Source of the DNA: Bacteroidales bacterium UBA2712
Lineage (GTDB): Bacteria; Bacteroidota; Bacteroidia; Bacteroidales; Paludibacteraceae
Direction of reading: 5' to 3'
DNA length: 64,000 nucleotides
Assembly: GCA_002354055.1 (NCBI GenBank)
Contig: DEKW01000011.1
Location: 1 to 64,000 of the forward strand
Part shown: one piece after another, positions 32,153 to 39,082 of the stretch
How positions within the stretch are numbered: the stretch's first letter is position 1
Layout of the letters: every line of letters starts with the position of its first letter
Position numbers and translations under genes: made by a program
The notes under the pieces: generated by a model
Seen by the model: the letters and a program-made list of their open reading frames with translations, nothing else
Told to the model about the DNA's origin: nothing
Databases searched by the model: none

Positions 32153-32614
32153 TTACATCATCTCAATTAAGAAGTTCTCGTAACCCAGTTTGTCGATGTA
32201 GTTGAGGTATTGCTTCTCCCAAGCCATGTGCTCTACCTCGCCGTCAATCCATTTCTGGATGAGTTTCTGGGTGGGGTAATCATCGGAGAAGGCAGCAGCC
32301 AGTTCGCTGAGTTCTTTGATGGCGTTGGGGTTGTAGTCGGTCTCAATCTGCTGTTTCGGGTCGTCATAGAACGGGAACTCGATGGTCTTCATCGCCTCCT
32401 GTAGGTCAGCCGGCTTGCAGCCGAGCTCTACCAGACGGTTGAGAACCTCTTCTGCCTCGTCCCACTCTTCCTCTGCTTCCTCTTTCCATTTGTCGGCGAG
32501 TTTGTTCCAACCGTTCAGACGGTCGTACGCCGAGAAAGCGAAATGTTGTTTACTGTTTCCAAACCATACTGCGCCCAGATATGCCAGGCCTTTCAATGCT
32601 TCTTCTTTTGTCAT
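32153..32614 (-). CDS. ferritin-like protein
   Basis: A 153-residue, mostly helical acidic protein. It carries a carboxylate pattern expected of the ferritin-like fold: KEEAEEEWDEAEEVLNRLVE in one helix and DGEVEHMAWEKQYLN in another, the latter holding the ExxH metal motif. It lacks the canonical sequences of ferritin or Dps, so it is a divergent member. Possible roles are iron storage or peroxide handling, in keeping with the glutathione peroxidase and OhrR-like genes upstream. Confidence 0.7.
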   Translation of the reverse strand: MTKEEALKGLAYLGAVWFGNSKQHFAFSAYDRLNGWNKLADKWKEEAEEEWDEAEEVLNRLVELGCKPADLQEAMKTIEFPFYDDPKQQIETDYNPNAIKELSELAAAFSDDYPTQKLIQKWIDGEVEHMAWEKQYLNYIDKLGYENFLIEMM

Positions 32615-32631
32615 AATTGTAAAAATTAAAG

Positions 32632-33078
32632 TTATTTTTGTATTTTAGATAGTCCTTCTATCAGTTTATCGAGTGTGGGAATCATCGCAACGATCTCATC
32701 TACGGATCCTATTTTGTCTGTGATTCTCGCGCTCAGGCAGTCCGGTATATTCACCATTTGCTCTTGCAGTTCCATTCCTTTTGGAGTGAGCGAAACGATT
32801 CGCTGGCGTGTATCTTCGGTACCGCGTGTGCGGACGATCAGACCGGCCTTCTCCATCCGCTGTAGCAGCGGCGTGATGGTATTGGTATCGAGCATCAGAC
32901 GCTTTCCGATATCGCACACCGGTTGCTTGTCGTTTTCCCACAGCACGAGCAGAACCAGGTATTGCGGATAGGTGATTCCTAAGGGCGCAAAAAAGGGCTG
33001 ATAGATGTTCGTAACGAGCCTTGCTGCCGTGTAGAGACGGAAGCAAAGCTGGTTATCTAATTTTAATTGCTCGTACAT
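32632..33078 (-). CDS. MarR family regulator, OhrR-like
   Basis: 148 residues. LDNQLCFRLYTAARLVTNIY followed by LGITYPQYLVLLVLWEND closely matches OhrR, an organic-peroxide sensor whose reactive cysteine is at the equivalent of Cys12 here. The winged helix is CDIGKRLMLDTNTITPLLQR and RQRIVSLTPKG. It lies 16 bp after the glutathione peroxidase gene and is probably a peroxide-responsive repressor of this operon. Confidence 0.9.
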   Translation of the reverse strand: MYEQLKLDNQLCFRLYTAARLVTNIYQPFFAPLGITYPQYLVLLVLWENDKQPVCDIGKRLMLDTNTITPLLQRMEKAGLIVRTRGTEDTRQRIVSLTPKGMELQEQMVNIPDCLSARITDKIGSVDEIVAMIPTLDKLIEGLSKIQK

Positions 33079-33094
33079 ATAATCTAATCAGGAA

Positions 33095-33634
33095 TTATAA
33101 GTATTTGAGTACATCTTTCTCGATATCCTCGGGTTTGGTGGTCGGTGCATAGCGTCCCACTACGTTACCCTCGCGATCGACAAGGAACTTGGTGAAGTTC
33201 CAACGGATGTCGTTCTCTTTCTTAAAGGTCTTGCTGATGCCTTTGAGCATCGTAGCGGTAGCTTTGGCTTTCAGGCCTTCGTATTTCTCCTCCGGACCAT
33301 TCTCCTTGAGGTATGTGAAGAGCGGACTTTCGTTCTCTCCGTTGACCTCGATTTTCGAGAACTGCGGGAAGGATACTTTGTATTTGAGTTGGCAGAAAGA
33401 AACGATCTCTTCGTCCGTGCCCGGAGCCTGCTGACCGAACTGGTTGCAAGGGAAGTCAAGGATCACCAGACCCTTGTCCTGGTATTTCTTGTAGAGGTTC
33501 TCCAGCGCCTCGTACTGCGGAGTGAAACCACAACCCGTAGCGGTATTAACAACTAAAAGGACTTTGCCTTTGTACTCGTCCAATTTGACTTCGTTCTTCT
33601 TGGTGTCCAGCACCGTAAAATCATAGATATTCAT
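33095..33634 (-). CDS. glutathione peroxidase family (thiol peroxidase)
   Basis: About 179 residues. The catalytic cysteine lies in NTATGCGFTPQYEAL, the conserved glutamine in DFPCNQFGQQAPGT, and Trp/Asn in RWNFTKFLVDREG. Bacterial cysteine-type members usually draw electrons from thioredoxin. The ATG at 33634 (MNIYDFTVLDTKK) is chosen. An upstream in-frame ATG at 33667 would add only a short hydrophobic stretch, too short for a good signal peptide. It is the first gene of a nine-gene operon with its promoter at 33703-33733. Confidence 0.95.
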   Translation of the reverse strand: MNIYDFTVLDTKKNEVKLDEYKGKVLLVVNTATGCGFTPQYEALENLYKKYQDKGLVILDFPCNQFGQQAPGTDEEIVSFCQLKYKVSFPQFSKIEVNGENESPLFTYLKENGPEEKYEGLKAKATATMLKGISKTFKKENDIRWNFTKFLVDREGNVVGRYAPTTKPEDIEKDVLKYL

Positions 33635-33702
33635 AATAGTAAATAATATTATTAATAAACTTTTCATAATTCTCTCAAACGTTGTTTATGTCGTTTGCGA
33701 TG

Positions 33703-33733
33703 CAAAATTACTACAAATATTTTAATGTCGCAA
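33703..33733 (-). promoter_or_regulatory. Bacteroidota promoter for the redox operon
   Basis: TTG (33731-33733), 20-nt spacer, TAATTTTG (33703-33710) on the minus strand, about 70 bp before the glutathione peroxidase start. An OhrR-type operator could overlap it but is not evident. Confidence 0.8.
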
Positions 33734-33747
33734 GCGATATATATAAA

Positions 33748-33778
33748 AAGTGTACATTTTCTTAAAAAACGTACACTT
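33748..33778 (-). terminator. hairpin between the CMD-cupin gene and the redox operon
   Basis: AAGTGTAC (33748-33755) pairs with GTACACTT (33771-33778). On the minus strand it is followed by a short T run. It lies 40 bp after the CMD-cupin stop and is a likely terminator, or else an operator for the downstream promoter. Confidence 0.55.
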
Positions 33779-33817
33779 AATATTAAAATGAGTACTATTA
33801 TTTACCCATCTTCTCTT

Positions 33818-34975
33818 TCAGATGGTTGTGACTGGGACCTTATTTGATAGAGTTATTAAATTATTGTATTGCGTGTCGCTAACCGGTTCGAGCCATTCAT
33901 TCGTCGCGCCCGGTTGCTCTTGAGTGTGGATCGCTAAGTGCTGCATCCACGAGTCCGCCGCGGCTCCATGCCAGTGTTTGACGCCTTCAGGAATAGCAAT
34001 CACAGTTCCCGGAGTAAGCGCAACCGCGGGTTTGTTCCACTCCTGATACCACCCCTTGCCGCTCACGCAGATCAGCACTTGTACAGCTCCGTGGTGAACA
34101 TGCCAGTTATTGCGGCAACGCGGCTCGAACGTCACATTCGCCACACCGCCGAAATACGGTTGCAGATAACTCTGTCCCACGAAATACTGGGCATAAGCAT
34201 CATTCGATTTGCCTTGCGGCCATGGAGAGTTGAGTGTTGAAAGTTGAGAGTTGAGAGAAGTTGGCAAGTTTGAAGAGGATAGTTCATAATAGGCTTTCGC
34301 TAACCTTCCAGCTTCATTCAGAAGTCCATTTGCCGCGAGAGCCACCACAATGCCTTGCAGTTGTTCTTCGGTCACGCCCATATTGCGTGCGCCGGCGATG
34401 TGGGCTTTGAGTTGCGGTTCCACGCCTTCCAAACCGCTCAACGCAGAAACGGTCACTAACTCACGGTCAGCATATGTCAAGTTATCACGGGCAAAAATAT
34501 CTCCGAACAAATGCGCCTTCAGGTAATAATCCGTTGCTTCCGCAAACTCATACTCAAAAGCCTTGCCGACCAGTTGCGTCTGCACGCGCGTACCTTCTTT
34601 AAGTGCGTCATACTCCTCGCTCAAGGGACTTGCGTCTTCACCCAAAAGAACCTTCACACCTTTCGCTTGACGGTCACCAATAACACGTTGCAACACGCCC
34701 AGCGCATTCAGACTCCGCGGAAAACCCGTATAAGCGTACAACTGCGAGAGTGCTTCCTTGATCTGGCTAACCGTCAATTCCGCCTCTAACCCGTTATGAA
34801 TAGCCGACTCCAATGCCACCAGGTCTCCCTTAGCCTCATCGCAAGCGATAGCACTCATCCACGCTGCTTGCTCCGTTGTAAACGAAAGTTGATTCATATC
34901 TTTTGTTTCTGTCTGTTGCTTTGGGCTGCATGCAACCAGCAATACAGCCAAAGCAAGGGTCATAATTTTCCTCAT
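33818..34975 (-). CDS. lipoprotein with carboxymuconolactone decarboxylase-like and cupin domains
   Basis: 385 residues with a lipoprotein signal (MRKIMTLALAVLLVACSPK, lipobox Cys16). A duplicated CMD/AhpD-like region follows (about 30-235: LTVSQIKEALSQLYAYTGFP, ARDNLTYADRELVTVSALSG), then a cupin (about 265-370: RNNWHVHHGAVQVLICVSGK and EGVKHWHGAA metal histidines). The linker, about 239-251 (LPTSLNSQLSTLN), is encoded by a GAGAGTT heptamer array. The natural end seems to be EWLEPVSDTQYNN; the extra tail LITLSNKVP comes from the 27-bp repeat shared with 28043-28069. Such fusions are common in gut Bacteroidales but their function is unclear. Confidence 0.85.
   Translation of the reverse strand: MRKIMTLALAVLLVACSPKQQTETKDMNQLSFTTEQAAWMSAIACDEAKGDLVALESAIHNGLEAELTVSQIKEALSQLYAYTGFPRSLNALGVLQRVIGDRQAKGVKVLLGEDASPLSEEYDALKEGTRVQTQLVGKAFEYEFAEATDYYLKAHLFGDIFARDNLTYADRELVTVSALSGLEGVEPQLKAHIAGARNMGVTEEQLQGIVVALAANGLLNEAGRLAKAYYELSSSNLPTSLNSQLSTLNSPWPQGKSNDAYAQYFVGQSYLQPYFGGVANVTFEPRCRNNWHVHHGAVQVLICVSGKGWYQEWNKPAVALTPGTVIAIPEGVKHWHGAAADSWMQHLAIHTQEQPGATNEWLEPVSDTQYNNLITLSNKVPVTTI
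33838..33864. repeat. 27-bp exact repeat, copy 2 (CMD-cupin C-terminus)
   Basis: Identical to 28043-28069. Here it is translated as part of NNLITLSNK. Just downstream an alternative frame reads SHNHLKEKMGK and a stop, perhaps the end of another, lost gene. Confidence 0.95.
34225..34259. repeat. heptamer array (GAGAGTT) x5 in the CMD-cupin linker
   Basis: GAGAGTT, GAGTGTT, GAAAGTT, GAGAGTT, GAGAGAA, at the junction of the two domains. Confidence 0.9.
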
Positions 34976-35001
34976 AATTTCGCTACCAACTCAACGATTT
35001 T

Positions 35002-35487
35002 TTACTTCGTGGCATCGGTCTTCTGCTCGTCGATTTTGGCAGTCACAACGCCCATATTCTCGGCATGCCAGTAGTTGCAGATGTCGCGGAACTCAGCCTT
35101 CGCGCCATCATAGACACCCGGCGAATAAGACGAACAGAGCAACGCCATCTTCTTTACTTTAGCCGGCGCGTTAACGCAGTACATTCGTTGAATAGGCGCC
35201 TGAATCTGCGCACAGAGCGTGAAATAATAGATCGGAGCAGCCAAAACCAGCACTTCCGCCTCTGCCATCAGCGGATAGAGTTCCTGCATGTCGTCTTTCT
35301 GGATGCACGCGCCGTTGCCCTTGCCGTGGCAGTACTCGCACGCCAGACAGCCTGCGATATGTTTGTGCGCCACATTGACGAGCGTCACGTTATGACCTGC
35401 AGCCTCGGCTGCGTTCTTGTACTCGTCCGCCATCCAAGCGGTGTTACCCTTCGCTCTCGGCGAAGCCTGAAGAATCAATATGTTCAT
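35002..35487 (-). CDS. iron-sulfur flavoprotein-like FMN reductase
   Basis: 161 residues. The flavin loop is LQASPRAKGNTAWMAD, the cluster-type motif C-x2-C-x2-C-x7-C is GCLACEYCHGKGNGAC (about residues 46-61), and LAAPIYYFTLCAQIQAPI follows. It is the third such protein in the window. It lies between the Fe-ADH and the CMD-cupin lipoprotein on the same strand and probably shares the promoter at 36770. A GATGTGT heptamer array separates it from the Fe-ADH gene. Confidence 0.87.
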   Translation of the reverse strand: MNILILQASPRAKGNTAWMADEYKNAAEAAGHNVTLVNVAHKHIAGCLACEYCHGKGNGACIQKDDMQELYPLMAEAEVLVLAAPIYYFTLCAQIQAPIQRMYCVNAPAKVKKMALLCSSYSPGVYDGAKAEFRDICNYWHAENMGVVTAKIDEQKTDATK

Positions 35488-35494
35488 AATGTAT

Positions 35495-35522
35495 GATGTG
35501 TGATGTTTGATGTGTGATGTTT
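35495..35522. repeat. heptamer array (GATGTGT/GATGTTT) x4
   Basis: GATGTGT, GATGTTT, GATGTGT, GATGTTT, in the 40-bp spacer between the Fe-ADH and flavoprotein genes. Confidence 0.9.
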
Positions 35523-35527
35523 TGTTC

Positions 35528-36715
35528 TTACAAACTTGCCACCAAAATCTCTTTGATGTCTTTCTCGGTCAGAGCCGCATAAGCATTCTCAAGTCCCTCA
35601 TTCACAGCGATATGATGTGCCATTTCGTCGAGACGACTGTCATCAATTCCCACTTCGCGCAGGTGCATTGGAATGCCGATCGACTCAAAGAAAGCATAAG
35701 TCGCCTCAATCGCCTTGTTCGCAATCGTCCACTCGTCCAGCGAAGCGTCAATACCGAACACATTCACGCCGTATTTCACAAACCGCGGCAAGGTGTGCTC
35801 GTTCAGAATATGTTTCATCCACCTCGGAGTGATAATCGCCAAACCCTCGCCGTGCGTAATGTCGTAATAAGCACTCAAAGCGTGCTCAATTCCGTGGCAA
35901 GGCCATCCGCTCTCGCTGTTTCCGAGTGCCAGAATGCCGTTGCAGCCATACGTACAAGCCAACATCATCTCTGCACGCGCCTTGTAATCTTCCGGATTCT
36001 CAATACACTTGCGTCCGTTCGCCATGAGGCTACGCAGCATCGACTCACAAAAACCATCATTCAGCAGCGTCGCGTCCTCCACGAAATACTGCTCCATGGT
36101 GTGGTTCATCGCGTCCGCAATACCGGCTGCAGTCTGTTTCCGGCTGACCGAGAACGTATAAGTCGGGTCCAAAAACGAAACGGCTGGGAACAGATGACGA
36201 TCCAAATAACCAATCTTGTCGTTCGTCTCCGTGCGCGAGATCACACCTCCGCAGTCGTACTCGCTTCCCGTAGCCGCTAATGTGATAATATCCACAATCG
36301 GCAGCGCAGCCAGCGCTTTCACTTTGTACGAAATCAAATCCCACGGATCACCCTCATAACAAGCCCCCGCAGCAATCGCTTTCGAGCAATCCAGCACACT
36401 TCCGCCGCCGACCGAAAGGATCACATCCACCTTATGCTCTTTGCACAACCGCACACCTTCCAATACCGAAGGATCATATTTCGGATTCGGCTGAATACCA
36501 GGCAGTTCCACTATCTCAAAGTCCTTGAGTGCCTCGCGCACATAATCATAAAGGCTGCCTGCTTTGCCTCTGAAAGCCGGTATTTTCTTTATACTTCCTC
36601 CTCCGTAAGTCAGGAGTATTTTCTTGCCGAAAGCGCTCATTACTTTCTGCAGTTTCTCTACCACGCCCTCACCAAAAATAAGGCGTGTCGGTGTCTGATA
36701 ATCAAAGTTTTGCAT
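35528..36715 (-). CDS. iron-containing alcohol dehydrogenase (YqhD/BDH-like)
   Basis: A 395-residue Fe-type alcohol dehydrogenase of the NADPH-dependent YqhD / butanol dehydrogenase group, which reduces aldehydes. Motifs are TPTRLIFGEGVVEKL at the N-terminus, LLTYGGGSIKK, SVGGGSVLDCSKAIAAG, TLAATGSEYD, ADAMNHTMEQYF and GWPCHGIEHALSAYYDITHGE, with the metal-binding histidines. The ATG at 36715 is chosen; the longer frame would start upstream in a low-complexity AT-rich stretch. It is the first gene of a three-gene run. Confidence 0.95.
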   Translation of the reverse strand: MQNFDYQTPTRLIFGEGVVEKLQKVMSAFGKKILLTYGGGSIKKIPAFRGKAGSLYDYVREALKDFEIVELPGIQPNPKYDPSVLEGVRLCKEHKVDVILSVGGGSVLDCSKAIAAGACYEGDPWDLISYKVKALAALPIVDIITLAATGSEYDCGGVISRTETNDKIGYLDRHLFPAVSFLDPTYTFSVSRKQTAAGIADAMNHTMEQYFVEDATLLNDGFCESMLRSLMANGRKCIENPEDYKARAEMMLACTYGCNGILALGNSESGWPCHGIEHALSAYYDITHGEGLAIITPRWMKHILNEHTLPRFVKYGVNVFGIDASLDEWTIANKAIEATYAFFESIGIPMHLREVGIDDSRLDEMAHHIAVNEGLENAYAALTEKDIKEILVASL

Positions 36716-36769
36716 AGCTATTTTGTTTTTATTATTTGCGTTAATGAATTTATTATTTGAATTTCGGTG

Positions 36770-36800
36770 CAAAGGTACAACTTTTTTCTCAAATATACAA
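36770..36800 (-). promoter_or_regulatory. Bacteroidota promoter for the Fe-ADH operon
   Basis: TTG (36798-36800), 20-nt spacer, TACCTTTG (36770-36777) on the minus strand. Confidence 0.85.
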
Positions 36801-36821
36801 AAAAGTCGGACAGAAAAAGAA

Positions 36822-37346
36822 CTATTTTACCTTTACTCCTTGTACATTATACATTGTTCCGTTATGGTTTATATAGAGTTGTCCGTTGCGGAGGATCTTT
36901 ACTCCCTCTCCTTTGGAGAGGGCTGGGGTGAGGTCTGTCGTCTCTCCTTTCTCAAAACGCACACTCACATTACCGGAACCGAGAGCGGAAGCAAGGCCGG
37001 AAGGGTTGTCTATTGCGCCGATGCGGGTATAGGAATACGAGGTGTTGAAGGTCTCATAGAAAAGGACCACGCAGTTGTTGCCGTAGAGCATCAGATCGCC
37101 GGCGTGGATTGTGCCGGGCCGGTATGCGGCGGTGGGAAGAGAGGAGGACTGGTAATGGTATTTCTCATTGCCGTTCAGTTCGTTCATCGTGACGGAAAGT
37201 GGTAATAAGGCAGCAAAGGCTTCGCCGGTTTCGGAGTCTACCAGCGTGGCGGTAAAGGTCTTTGAGCCGATGATGATGTTAATCGGTGTTTGTGCCATAA
37301 GGGTCATTGTGCTCAGCGCAAAAACAAGTATAAACAATCGTTTCAT
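36822..37346 (-). CDS. exported cyclophilin-like fold protein
   Basis: 174 residues with a signal peptide (MKRLFILVFALSTMTLMAQ). A cyclophilin-like domain of the COG2164/DUF369 type follows (IGSKTFTATLVDSETGEAFA, LYGNNCVVLFYETFNTSYSY, RIGAIDNPSGLASALGSGNV). No peptidyl-prolyl isomerase activity is implied. After it come GETTDLTPALSKGEG, encoded by a REP-like palindrome, and a short tail LRNGQLYINHNGTMYNVQG, a module often seen at the end of exported Bacteroidales proteins. The longer upstream frame lacks a sensible start, so the signal-peptide ATG at 37346 is used. It is divergent from an AraC regulator. Confidence 0.8.
   Translation of the reverse strand: MKRLFILVFALSTMTLMAQTPINIIIGSKTFTATLVDSETGEAFAALLPLSVTMNELNGNEKYHYQSSSLPTAAYRPGTIHAGDLMLYGNNCVVLFYETFNTSYSYTRIGAIDNPSGLASALGSGNVSVRFEKGETTDLTPALSKGEGVKILRNGQLYINHNGTMYNVQGVKVK
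36898..36945. repeat. REP-like palindrome in the cyclophilin-like gene
   Basis: CCCTCTCC (36904-36911) pairs with GGAGAGGG (36915-36922), then GCTGGGGTGAGG follows. This is the kind of element whose translation gives LTPALSKGEG-like peptides in many genomes. It sits between the domain and the C-terminal tail. Confidence 0.7.
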
Positions 37347-37378
37347 TTTCTTAATTTTACATTTTCTCATTTCGAGTG

Positions 37379-37409
37379 CAAAATTACTGCTTTTGGCGGA
37401 TATAGAATA
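37379..37409 (-). promoter_or_regulatory. weak promoter for the cyclophilin-like gene
   Basis: TAATTTTG (37379-37386) is a good -7 box 33 bp before the ATG. The -33 position reads TAT instead of TTG, so activation by a regulator such as the divergent AraC protein is plausible. Confidence 0.5.
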
Positions 37410-37431
37410 ACATAAATTTGCCAAATAACTA

Positions 37432-37499
37432 CCATTTTTGCAGAAAATGCAGAAAAAGATGACTTTTTGACTGCCATTTTTGCATATTACGCAGAAAAA
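37432..37499. promoter_or_regulatory. direct repeats in the AraC / cyclophilin divergent region
   Basis: CCATTTTTGCA occurs at 37432-37442 and 37474-37484, and GCAGAAAAA at 37449-37457 and 37491-37499, both with a 42-bp offset (four helical turns). The right copy overlaps the AraC promoter -33 box. They are candidate binding sites for the AraC protein. Confidence 0.5.
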
Positions 37500-37510
37500 T
37501 TGTACCTTTG
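37480..37510 (+). promoter_or_regulatory. Bacteroidota promoter for the AraC gene
   Basis: TTG (37480-37482), 20-nt spacer, TACCTTTG (37503-37510), 20 bp before the ATG. Confidence 0.85.
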
Positions 37511-37529
37511 CAGGCAAATTGCAGCCTTT

Positions 37530-38426
37530 ATGAAAAAAGTTCTGAATATACGCGAGCCGAATGTGTATGCACGGCATTTGGAGGCGGAAGTGTTACACCC
37601 GCTGATTAGTGTGGTTCATTTCGATGAATTAGCGAAAGGCGTGCGGACAAGTATGAACAGTTATGGCGTGTACGGCCTGTTTATCCAGCGGGAGTTTCCG
37701 CAGAACTTGTCTTACGGCGTACGCCCTGTTCAGGTAAGCGAATGGTCGGTTATAGCTGTCGCTCCGGGACAAATAGGCGGCAGAGAGGATGACGGTCATC
37801 CGCTCTTTTTGAACGGATGGGCTGTGCTTTGGTCGCCGGAGCTGATGAGTAAGACGGATCTCGAGGCGCATATTTCGGAGTATAACTTCTTCTCGTATTT
37901 CTTTACGGATTCGCTGCCTTTGGAGCCGAAAGAATGGGACGCGATAGAGATGCTGGTGAATAGTTTGAGAGAGGAACTGAAAGCCCATAAGGACAGTTCG
38001 GCACTACGGAATATAGTGGTCGGCTATCTACGGTTGATCTTGGATTACTGCCAGCGGGCTTATTGGCGGCAGGATGCCCGGGTTACGGCTGACGAGCCGG
38101 ATGTACTGAAACGTTTTCACGCCTTGTTGGACAAGTATTATTACGAAGGCCGGCAAGCCGAGAAGGGCTTGCCGACAGTAGCGTATTGTGCCTCGGAGAT
38201 GGCGTATTCAGCGGGTTATTTCGGCGACTTGGTAAAACAAGCGACAGGTTCTTCCGCCAAGGAGTATATCCAGTCGTATATTATCCGTCTGGCGAAAAAT
38301 ATCCTCATGAGCGGCCGCAGCATCAGCGAGACGGCGTATATGTTAGGTTTCGATTACCCGCATCATTTCACGCGTATGTTCAAAAACAAAACGGGCATCA
38401 CTCCGGGTGAGTACATGCGCGGATAA
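37530..38426 (+). CDS. AraC family transcriptional regulator
   Basis: 298 residues. An N-terminal cupin-like sensing half is followed by a C-terminal AraC double helix-turn-helix (about residues 200-298: GLPTVAYCASEMAYSAGYFG, SAKEYIQSYIIRLAKNILM, ISETAYMLGFDYPHHFTRMF, KNKTGITPGEYMRG). The ATG at 37530 follows the promoter by 20 bp; the longer frame runs through the promoter and is rejected. It is divergent from the cyclophilin-like gene and convergent with the nitroreductase lipoprotein gene, with only 6 bp between stops. The ligand is unknown; autoregulation through the upstream direct repeats is likely. Confidence 0.92.
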   Translation: MKKVLNIREPNVYARHLEAEVLHPLISVVHFDELAKGVRTSMNSYGVYGLFIQREFPQNLSYGVRPVQVSEWSVIAVAPGQIGGREDDGHPLFLNGWAVLWSPELMSKTDLEAHISEYNFFSYFFTDSLPLEPKEWDAIEMLVNSLREELKAHKDSSALRNIVVGYLRLILDYCQRAYWRQDARVTADEPDVLKRFHALLDKYYYEGRQAEKGLPTVAYCASEMAYSAGYFGDLVKQATGSSAKEYIQSYIIRLAKNILMSGRSISETAYMLGFDYPHHFTRMFKNKTGITPGEYMRG

Positions 38427-38432
38427 GCGTCC

Positions 38433-39014
38433 TTATTTATAGGTTACCGTTTCGCTCAGAGGTTTGCGGCTGAAATGGTGGTCGGAAGGCTGTACGCCTT
38501 CTGCGGCGTAGCCGCAAGGCATGAGGAAAGAGGGCTTATGGTTGGCCGGCAGGTCAAAAGCTGCAGCTACTTCTGCCGGTTCGAACCATTTCACCCAACA
38601 GGTACCAAGACCGAGTTCCGTAGCCTCGAGCATCATGTGTGTTCCGACGATGGAGCAGTCCATGTTTCCGGAGCTCTCTCCGTCTTTGGTCCACGCGAGG
38701 TCGGTATCGTAGCAAACGAGGAACACTACCGGCGCATGGTAAGCGCAGCGGGTGAGTTCATTGATTTTCGCGATAGCCTCAGGGCTTTGCAACACGTAGA
38801 TATGTTGCGGCTGCACGTTCTTCGCCGTAGGGGCGAGACGTCCGGCTTCGAGAATGGAATCGATTTTCGCCTGCTCGACAGGCGTTTGTGCATACTCACG
38901 CACGGCGAATCGCGCACGTGCAAGATCCATAAAGCCATTTGCTTTTGAGTCATTTTTTTGTGCGCAGGCAGCGAACATCGCCGCTACACATGCGAAAAAG
39001 AAGAATTTTTTCAT
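38433..39014 (-). CDS. nitroreductase family lipoprotein
   Basis: 193 residues with a lipoprotein signal (MKKFFFFACVAAMFAACAQK, cysteine in AACAQ). An FMN-dependent nitroreductase domain follows (FAVREYAQTPVEQAKIDSIL, GRLAPTAKNVQPQHIYVL, GTHMMLEATELGLGTCWVKW, MPCGYAAEGVQPS). Members reduce nitroaromatics, quinones or flavins with NAD(P)H. A predicted lipid anchor is unusual for an enzyme that needs cytoplasmic NAD(P)H, although similar proteins occur in Bacteroides. The start is set at the signal-peptide ATG. Confidence 0.9.
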   Translation of the reverse strand: MKKFFFFACVAAMFAACAQKNDSKANGFMDLARARFAVREYAQTPVEQAKIDSILEAGRLAPTAKNVQPQHIYVLQSPEAIAKINELTRCAYHAPVVFLVCYDTDLAWTKDGESSGNMDCSIVGTHMMLEATELGLGTCWVKWFEPAEVAAAFDLPANHKPSFLMPCGYAAEGVQPSDHHFSRKPLSETVTYK

Positions 39015-39041
39015 AATTTTATCCATTTCGAAATCACGGTG

Positions 39042-39072
39042 CAAAGGTACTACAAAAATTGCACATACGCAA
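39042..39072 (-). promoter_or_regulatory. Bacteroidota promoter for the nitroreductase gene
   Basis: TTG (39070-39072), 20-nt spacer, TACCTTTG (39042-39049) on the minus strand, 28 bp before the ATG. Confidence 0.85.
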
Positions 39073-39082
39073 GAAAAATCTC

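Noticed and set aside
36723..37205. Plus-strand frame containing LSFGEGWGEVCRL
   Set aside because: It is the reverse reading of the cyclophilin-like gene and its REP-like palindrome; such peptides are typical translations of REP elements.
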